Positions 56,694 through 64,000 of a stretch of DNA of 64,000 bases are shown here, piece by piece. Both the position numbers and the translations under genes were made by a program. Source of the DNA: Zygnema cylindricum (Eukaryota > Streptophyta > Zygnematophyceae > Zygnematales > Zygnemataceae); assembly GCA_037447655.1 (NCBI GenBank), contig JBBHKE010000955.1:1-64000 (forward strand), given 5' to 3'. Every line of letters begins with the position of its first letter. Positions within the stretch are counted from its first letter, which is position 1. Below the pieces are notes generated by a model, which made no database searches, had not been told where the DNA came from, and saw nothing but the letters and a program-made list of their open reading frames with translations.

Positions 56694-59600
56694 TTAGAGA
56701 AACATCAGCGCTGAAAAGGCGTCAGAATTTCGAGGGCCCACCTTCAAAGGTATCTCCTGCATGTCATCGTCTCCATTAATATTTAATCGACCAAAAGTGG
56801 CCACACTTCCAGCTTGTACTCCTCTTTCCGGGCTTTCAGACACCACAGCTGTCTGGCGCTGATTGGGGCAATCTGCAGTTGATGTTTGTGGAGCATCTCC
56901 ATCGGAAACCCTTTCCTGGCTTCTTTGGTGTTCCACCTTGGAACTTGACGGATCTGGCGAAGGAAATGAAAATGAGTTGTCTGGAGGTTGCAGCCTGTCT
57001 GGTGTTCCACCTTCCAAGGCATTTGAAGGGGTAACTGCATTTTCTCCCTCATGATCATCATTACTGGCCCTGAAATAGGTACAGGACAGCCATTTAGTGT
57101 TTGACAATATTGCAGGACCAAAACCGGGGATGATTATAGCTTAGCGCGTTCTTGGAAAGAGCGATTGCCATTCACATACTAACAGACAAAAAGAAAAATG
57201 ACAATAAAAGAGAAGGGGGATGATAACTGATGGAGTTGCCAAGTTCACATTTGCAAGCTATTACATAACCTCACTGGCCCAAAATCCATGCCCCAAGGAT
57301 GGTGTCTAGACTGATCAGACAGTATCCTTCAACAATCAAGTGAGCCCTCCTCATGAATTATGTAAATCCACATCCCAGATAAGACATTCAAACGACTCAG
57401 TAACAAAGAAAGGTCCACCTGTCGCTGGAGCTGGGTCCTGGGTCTGACATCCTCTCGATGGCGCGTACAACTCCTGCTCCCACTTCTCTAGCCTTAGCGC
57501 TGATATCAGCGACAGTTCCCCCACGAAGCCGTAGTTTCTCCCGAAATGAACGAGTGCTTTTTGTCAGCGTCTCTCGGTACCTTCACGAGGGGATGGAGAA
57601 GCAGATTGATGGTCATGCACTCTGAACAATCCGCATGCACATACACGCCGATACTCTGGATATGCAGTATATGTGTCAACTTTTACTTCAACTGCTTTGT
57701 GAGACTATGTTATTTCATGAAGCATTCAATGCAGAGATTCTAAATGTTTAAACTTACCGAGATGATGCTGCTGCCCAACGAGACTTCAGCGCATCTCCCA
57801 AAGAGGGGAGATCTCCTCCATTATTTGGGACATGACCTGTAGCTTCTGCTGCCCTGCAATTGTAAACAGATGCAAAACAGTCACAAAGACAGTCTTAAAT
57901 TGCCCAAATTGCATGAACAAGATCAGGTCCTCCTGAACATTGTGTCAAGCACATGTTTCTAGAGATAAATACTGAAAAGTTTACCACCTTTGTAGTGCCG
58001 ACGTCAACCGTGATACAGCTATAAACTTACATTGCAAACTTGCTCAGAAAGAACACTGCAACTTGGTGTAAAACACAATGCCTCGGCGACATCGATGTAA
58101 TCAATCCTAAGTTATAGAAAATTGTGTATTTTTAAAGCAAGCGAGCATTCAATAACGGCACACAAGCTCCTAGAAATTTTGGGACTTGGAGGCATGTAGC
58201 ATGAAATCCACACGGTGGCAGCGAATAACCACCCGACCTGAAAGAAGGAAGGACCTCTTACAACCTTCAAAAAAAAAAAAAAGAGAAGGGGCATGTGAAC
58301 GGGAAGTGAGGACGCTGACCTTTGAGGACCACTGCCTTCCCGACTATCATTACTACCACTCGAATTCTGCCTGCCGCCTCCAGCCCTCATAGGCTGGAGT
58401 CCCTCAACGACAACCTCAGCTCCAGCCGCCCTGCTCGGTTCCAAAGAAGGTTGATTCTCACCATCTGTTGCAGGAAACCCTAACACAGAACCTCTATTGA
58501 GCCTGGGCGAAGCAGGTGCAGATGTTGCACAAACGTAATCCTCCTGTGAATCTTCATGCTCTCCGGAAACATGGGAGACATGCAAACCCAGCCTAAGAGC
58601 AGATGTCAAGCTGCTTGGACTTGCTCCCCTACCACCTGTATCTGGCGCGGAAGTTCTGCTGTTATTTCCCACCACAAGAGTGCCTGCCTGGATAGAAACC
58701 CTGCCATTTGGTGTTGTGGATTCCTCAGAATTACCAATTATTTGTTGCCCTCCCTGAGATACACCATGTCGTGAAGACACGCGGCTGCCACCTGCCATGA
58801 GCCTTGCTCGAGACATACCCGCAGCTGCAGCAGCCAAATGCTGCATGATTCGACGTTCCAAATCAGCCTCCTCCGAATATGATGCTGAATACTGCTGCAA
58901 GACAAATGCATGCACCATTATGAGCGAAAGAAGTCACACACACGAGCGGTCACTGTCGGGACATTATACCTTCCTTCAAGGCTCTAATCATCAAGAACTG
59001 AACCTATGACTACAAATCCCCAAACCATCACATCCCTGTGTTCCATTCAGAAGATCATACTCTGTGTTGAAGCTCAAAATCTTCAAATGCTGAGCGCAAC
59101 ATAGAGGTTGTCGAGACAGAATTGGAGTGGAAGGCACGCTCATGGGAGCATGCAGCAAGCAACTCTTGACTGGCCCACACAAAACACAGAGCAAACAAAA
59201 GAATGTCAAGAATGAATACAAACACGGTGCGAGAGTTGTACTAAGCAGAAAGGCTGGTCGAACATCTGATGACTGAATGTATTGGCTCTGTAATATGAGC
59301 ATACAGGGAGAGCGAATTTGTCACTGGAAAATGTTGTTCAAACATTGGCACGAACCCTTACCTTTCAGGGTCTCTCAGACTGAGGGGCTGCCAACACATG
59401 GGGCACTCCTGTCTACGCTGGGCCCTGACAATGGACAGGCAAAAACTGATTATACTGAGCTCCATTAGGATCATTCGAAGTACATTGCGATCAATACATG
59501 AATCAGAAAATAATGCCATAATCAACTGCCGAATGCAGACAAAACAAAACGCAACCATGAAATTGTACTACATTATTAGCATTAAGTTCATCCATGCTCA

Positions 59601-60408
59601 TGCTGCAGTGTTTGTGCATTAACGAAGTTGAACGAGGAAACACACTCAGATATGTTAATACACAAATAGCCTTTTTATTCTCAAATAGGTTCAATCGCCA
59701 TTGCAAATCTGTCGGATAAAACCTATTTTTCTGTCAAAAATATGCAAAATGACCGTTGACAAGCCACCATCTTCTCAGATGCAAGCTTATCCACTTAAAA
59801 CACTCAATACAGGAAATCGAGAATCCAGACAGCAAAGAGCATGTCAACTTACCATTCTAAAATGCACTGCAAGTGATAGTCATGGTTGCAGGTGGTCATC
59901 TGCAAAACAATCCGAGACAACACGACGACAGTATGAGATACACAAAGGGCAATAAAAGACTGAGATACAGTCTTTACTTTCATCAAATTACAGAACACAT
60001 CTTAGGAGAATAATTTTCTAAAACACGCGACTGCTCTTTCAAAAAAATTGGTAATTAATGTGTAAGAACAGTCAAGAGACACAAAAAAAATCACATGACA
60101 GGAACCTTCGGGCTAGCATAAAACAAAAACTGCTTGAAACTGCATTCACCAATGAACCCTAAGGGAGTGGCAAGGGGGCAAACAAATGCATTCCCACCAA
60201 AAAGAAACAATTAAGTATGTATTACCGTAAGAGGCTCCTCCTCAGTAAAGACCTCCAAGCAAATGCTACACGCGTCTTCATAGACCTCCTGGATGCCAGA
60301 TTCCACAAAAGCAGCTGCCGAGTTGAACTTCGAAGCAGCTTCCTGCAAATCCATGCTTTCCGACCAGTCCTTTTCAGGAACACCAGATGGTTCAGAAGAA
60401 GTTGACAT
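56694..60408 (-). CDS. RHF2A-like: RHF-type RING-H2 E3 ubiquitin ligase, eight exons
   Basis: Predicted single-subunit E3 that moves ubiquitin from an E2 to substrates; Arabidopsis RHF1A/RHF2A act in gametogenesis. Exons (minus): 60408-60226, 59899-59853, 59424-59362, 59169-59061, 58894-58320, 57853-57758, 57580-57419, 57069-56694. Introns are GT-AG, 166-466 nt, and all phases agree: 536 residues. RING-H2 is at residues 47-87 with all eight ligands (CSIC, TTCNHDYHLQC, ECPMC), preceded by SAAAFVESGIQEVYEDA and followed by WQPLSLRDPE-SQELLAA. Then come EEADLERRIMQHLAAAAAGM, a long Ser/Gly/Pro region, SLGDALKSRWAAASSRYRET and a disordered tail ending FSALMFL. The order matches the RHF family, but the protein is longer than Arabidopsis RHF2A (about 375 residues). 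The start is the first ATG in frame before the RING. Element E12 begins 428 bases upstream. Confidence 0.9.
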
Positions 60409-60835
60409 GATGGAGACTGTCGGCGATGACCACAAGACTATTCTCAACTCATTAACATTTGTTGACGAACATTTTCTTCCAGTCCTTAACAAGATTCTCA
60501 GTTTTCCACCAACACTTCGAGTTCATGCTAAAGAAATCTTGAACGCATGACCATACGACTCACATACGCCTCTAGACGCGAAATTTGAGTACAAGACAAA
60601 TGGCAAACCATAAGAACATTTACGGCATCTTTGGGTACTTGTCGTTGTAGAGTTCCAAATCTTGCGAACCTCCACTTCATACACGTGCAATCGAAGCTGC
60701 CACGTGAACATCCTTTGTGGGTGCCCTAATTTCACAGCCTATTCCCTTTGCTAAAGTACAATACTGTACTTTTTTTACGTTTCCGTTAATTTCGTGAATT
60801 CGTCGGAACTTCCTCAAAACGGGTACCGTACAGTA
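60409..60835. promoter_or_regulatory. Likely promoter and 5' leader of the RING gene
   Basis: Only 427 bases separate the start codon from element E12, so proximal promoter and leader must lie here or inside the element. No clear TATA box was identified on the minus strand. A CACGTG-type site (CCACGTGAAC) is at about 60700. Confidence 0.4.
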
Positions 60836-61330
60836 CACCGCCAATCGCTATTAGCGTAGAAGATTCTTTAGCGTGAATGAAAAATTACAGTGGTTTACGC
60901 TAATTAAGAATTTGAAAATTTCGGAAAAAAACATACATTCTAATTGTTTAACAATTCTAATTTGGGTCTTTGAAAAAATAAATGTCGGTCGCAAACATGT
61001 TTACGTTAATATAAGTACTCGTACAATATTTTATGAAATCGTACGCCGTCACGTAAAAGATTCACACGTGCATGTCAGACTATTTTACCGCGGTTAAGCG
61101 TCGGCGCTACGCCGTAAAGCGTACATTTTTTGTCCAGTTGTAAGTTGCGTGATTTGTACGGTTGTAATGTTTACGCAACGCTTGTTGTAAAAAAAGTTGG
61201 TGGCTTGTCCGTTTTATCTCGATACTGTACGTTAATAAGGGTTCTTCACGCTAATACTGTCGCGATGCTTTGTTTTATTAGAGTGAATTAATGCTAATAT
61301 GTGTGTTAACTCTAAAATGGTTGCACTCCC
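60836..61330. mobile_element. Family-A element E12 (longer subfamily)
   Basis: Left end CACCGCCAATCGCTATTAGC after TA (60834-60835). 60836-61010 matches E11 and E6 ends. The rest (GCGCTACGCCGTAAAGCG, GTACGTTAATAAGGGTTC) matches E1 at 1-330 in inverted orientation. The right end was not resolved and may reach about 61420. Confidence 0.7.
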
Positions 61331-62750
61331 ATCTATCTCTTCGGCTAGTGACCGGTATTAGCGTTAATGTTATGATGTATTAGAGTAAACTCTTATTCTA
61401 AATTGGTCCAAAATGAACAGTCCCGACAACCACCTCGTCTCAAGCATATTGTGATTGGTCGCCCATGATTACACGTGGACAATTTTATATCCACGCAAAC
61501 ATTACGCCTCCAGCACAACGTGACACAAACAACCTGCCATACCCGCCGCTATACCAAAATCGATCCGTACATACAATTAGCAGCATGCAGTTACCATGGC
61601 TCTTTCATGAGAATCGTCCGTCACCTACCACGTGCATGCTCCCTCTCTCAAAACTGACGCATTGTTTTAAAAGTTTCCCGCTTTGTCTGTGTCGCATATA
61701 ACATTTTGATAATTGACCGACACGCAAATTATCAAAATTCAAATTTTGAAAACCGAAAGTTTGGAAAATGGTTTCCCTCCTTTTTGTCCCTCTTGGGTTT
61801 TTGTATTTGGTATATATATCCGGCGTTCGGTCCAGCAACGGTAGTGTCTTTTCACAATCTCCGATTACCTTGGCATTTGCATCTCTATTATTTGCTTTGT
61901 ATCATTTTTTGGCCAAAACTTTTTCTTTAATATTGGAAATATGTGGCCTATTACTTCCCATATTACCACTTTTTTTGCGCCGAAAAACACAGCTACGACC
62001 GGATTATTACCACCTCTAGCCGAATAGGACAAGGATTGTAGCGCAACCGAAGGACCCGACCCACTGAGTGAAAAATTGGGATCACTGGACCTCGACCACC
62101 TCGTGGAAGGCTCTACTATCAGAGATTTGGACTCACCGTGTGATACAAACGTGAAGGTCTCGTTGTCGATCAAAAAAAGTTCAGCAAGTTTCAACGAAAA
62201 TTACTTGACTTCGAGTAATCAATTGGATGATTGCCGATTGTCACGAAAATGGGAAATAACCGTTCGTTCTGATGACTATCAAGAAGTTTCCGCAACATTT
62301 TTTGGGGGTGTATCGTACAAATAAGAGTTTTTACCATTGTCTTTACCTTCATATTGCAAACTCCGGTTGCCTAAATTGTGTGTTGCTAGTTCCCATTGTT
62401 TATAATTTAATTAGACAAATTGAATAATTTAAATTTGATTATATTCATCTCATATTGTATGTTTGTATATGCCCCATTATTCCCCCTCCCCACCTCGTGT
62501 CTGTTGTAATTTATAAATAATTATTTCAGTAAATAGAGGAAGAAATAACTTACAATATTTTATAAGTAGTCTACTGTAATACTAACCTTAATTAGCGTTA
62601 CAGTAGCAAAAAGTACAGTAGGGTGTATTGTACATTTACAGGGACACGTGTCAGCAAAACAATGTATGCACGTTTTTCGGAGTGGCGCAAATAGTTAGTC
62701 GGACAAACGTGATGTAAACCGGGTATTCCATAAATATATAGTATAGTTCG
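61331..62750. other. Unassigned, with two short plus-strand frames
   Basis: The frame 61768-62019 starts with a hydrophobic, signal-like stretch (SLLFVPLGFLYLVYI). The frame 62076-62324 is Ser/Asp-rich (DLDHLVEGSTIRDLDS) and ends VSYK. Neither is recognised and no splice support was found. 62400-62590 is AT-rich. Confidence 0.35.
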
Positions 62751-62784
62751 ACGGTACCATCGTCGATTGAATTTGTTCCAACGG

Positions 62785-62990
62785 ACGCGATTCACCTGGG
62801 ACCACAAGCGTGATTCACGAGGGACCACAAGCTTGATTCGCGTGGGACCACAAGTGACGGAGCACTTAGGTGCTTTATACTACACGACCACATTCGGCTA
62901 GACTTTAGCGACTACCACTGACTAAGCATTTGGAACATTTTGTGTATGGTTGGAACGTTTTGTGTACGGTTGGAACGTTTTGTGTACGGT
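62785..62990. repeat. Two short tandem repeats in an LTR-like region
   Basis: GGGACCACAAG recurs three times at 26-27-base spacing (62798-62855) with intervening GTGATTCAC/TTGATTCGC. Then TTGGAACGTTTTGTGTACGG recurs three times at 20-base spacing (62929-62989). Such direct repeats are common in LTR promoter regions. Confidence 0.8.
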
Positions 62991-64000
62991 TCAATATCTG
63001 GAAATATTTGAATAACATTGTTTTGTAGTTTAGTGTAATAAAAAATATTGTTCCATTAATCAGGTTTTTAGAAAATAATAATTAGGGTTTTGAGGTACAG
63101 TGACGTCTATGATGCTTTGTCATTAGTGAGGATAATAACCGTAGTAACAATAACCCAAATTAGTGTAAATAATTAGATACACACTGTGAGTATATAACTT
63201 AGGACTTAGCAAATTTTGTAGTATCAAGTTTTGGGAATATGATTATCTAAAAGCAGTTTTTAAGAGACTTCCAAACATCATATCTTATGGTTTACAAAGT
63301 CATTTGAGCTACAATTTTGGGAATTGTCGGTTTAATGTATTGTGTATCAATGTGGCAAATTTGAGGCATATTGGCTCTCTGAGTCATATTTTGTGTCAGT
63401 TCAAAGTTGGCTGTTGAGTAGGTACTTTGATAGTTTATGTTGTTTTTCATGTCTACTTCCACTACTACTGCTCGTTCTCCTCGAGCAACAATGGTTGTAA
63501 AACAACAAGTTATGGGCCTTTCGTCAAGAATTCATATCTTTAATGGCAAAAAGTATGCTTATTGGGCGGCGATGGTTAAATCGTCGTTTGAAAGAGTTGA
63601 CTTATTAGGGGTATTGGATGGCTCATTTGATGAAATAGATCCAACTTGGGCGAAAAAGAATTCAATGGCAAAATTTGGTCATGTCTCGACTGAAAATGAA
63701 GAAGGAGAGCGAGATTTGGACATCACTGAAATCCGCTTTTGAGAAAGTGAATGTTCAAAAAGAGCTCTTGGTGGCTGGAAAAAATTGGGGATACAAATAC
63801 TCGGGGGGTACTATGGTCGAGTATTGTGACAATTTTCGTGCACTCATTGATGCTCATTCTTTTGCTGGGGGTCATTTTGTGAGTTTCAACAGGCAGCTTT
63901 GCTTATTAGAGGTCTCCTTAGTAGCATGAAGGGTATGTATGTTCAGTTAAAAAGTCATGATGAAGCTTGCTGGTCATTTCAGTTAGCATGTAATCTTATA
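62990..64000 (+). pseudogene. Copia element 3, leader and gag start, runs off window
   Basis: 62990-63448 resembles the leader/LTR block at 17240-17625. ATG 63449 opens a gag: a Ser/Thr-rich start, LSSRIHIFNGKKYAYWAAMV (the usual L.G.NY..W...M motif), LLGVLDGS and WAKKNSMA. The frame shifts by one between about 63655 and 63700, after which ESEIWTSLKSAFEKVNVQKE and YCDNFRALIDAH follow (UBN2/gag core). Further pol domains lie beyond the window. The frameshift means this copy is not intact as read. Confidence 0.8.

Overview
This window looks like nuclear DNA of a plant, probably a land plant. The evidence is: genes split by GT-AG introns of about 50 to 1,400 nt; a RING-H2 ubiquitin ligase of the plant RHF type; a plant-type F-box gene; part of a CG-1 (CAMTA-type) DNA-binding domain; and several lineages of Ty1/copia retrotransposon. 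The clade cannot be fixed from sequence alone. No rRNA, organellar or bacterial signature was seen.

At least half of the window is mobile DNA. 1-13.9 kb holds a nested field of short inverted-repeat elements: family A (termini CACCG..., TA target duplications), family B (termini GTGTTGTGTATCGG...), a decayed hAT transposase, a 2.27-kb element with ~345-bp inverted ends and an 8-bp target duplication, and a truncated non-LTR retrotransposon with a restriction-like endonuclease domain. 13.9-18.5 kb is a broken copia element, itself split by an LTR plus the start of another element's gag. 18.5-22 kb carries exons of a CG-1-domain gene missing its 5' part. 22-24.1 kb is a long-inverted-repeat element holding a family-B element that itself holds a copia RT fragment. 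25.2-27.9 kb is a second dead copia, and 28-29.5 kb more inverted-repeat elements. 29.6-29.9 kb has a possible first exon of a plastid-targeted protein.

32.6-34.2 kb contains three elements, including a 753-bp hAT-type element with an exact 8-bp duplication. 34.8-37.5 kb is a complete ten-exon F-box gene, followed by a possible two-exon small gene. 42.7-46.1 kb holds two tandem 1,839-bp units of the endonuclease-type retrotransposon, plus a third partial one, sharing one 3' end. 48.9-49.3 kb is a CAG/CTG-rich array. 50.6-53.6 kb has GTAC-rich duplicated blocks split by a family-A element, then a decayed retrotransposon copy. 56.7-60.4 kb is a complete eight-exon RHF-type RING gene on the minus strand. 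60.8-64 kb returns to mobile DNA and ends inside the gag of another copia element.

The two intact genes both encode predicted ubiquitin-ligase components: an F-box substrate receptor (SCF type) and a single-subunit RING E3. They are separate transcription units and nothing shows that they act together. Exon models were built by eye from splice consensus, reading-frame phase and family motifs, and need transcript support.
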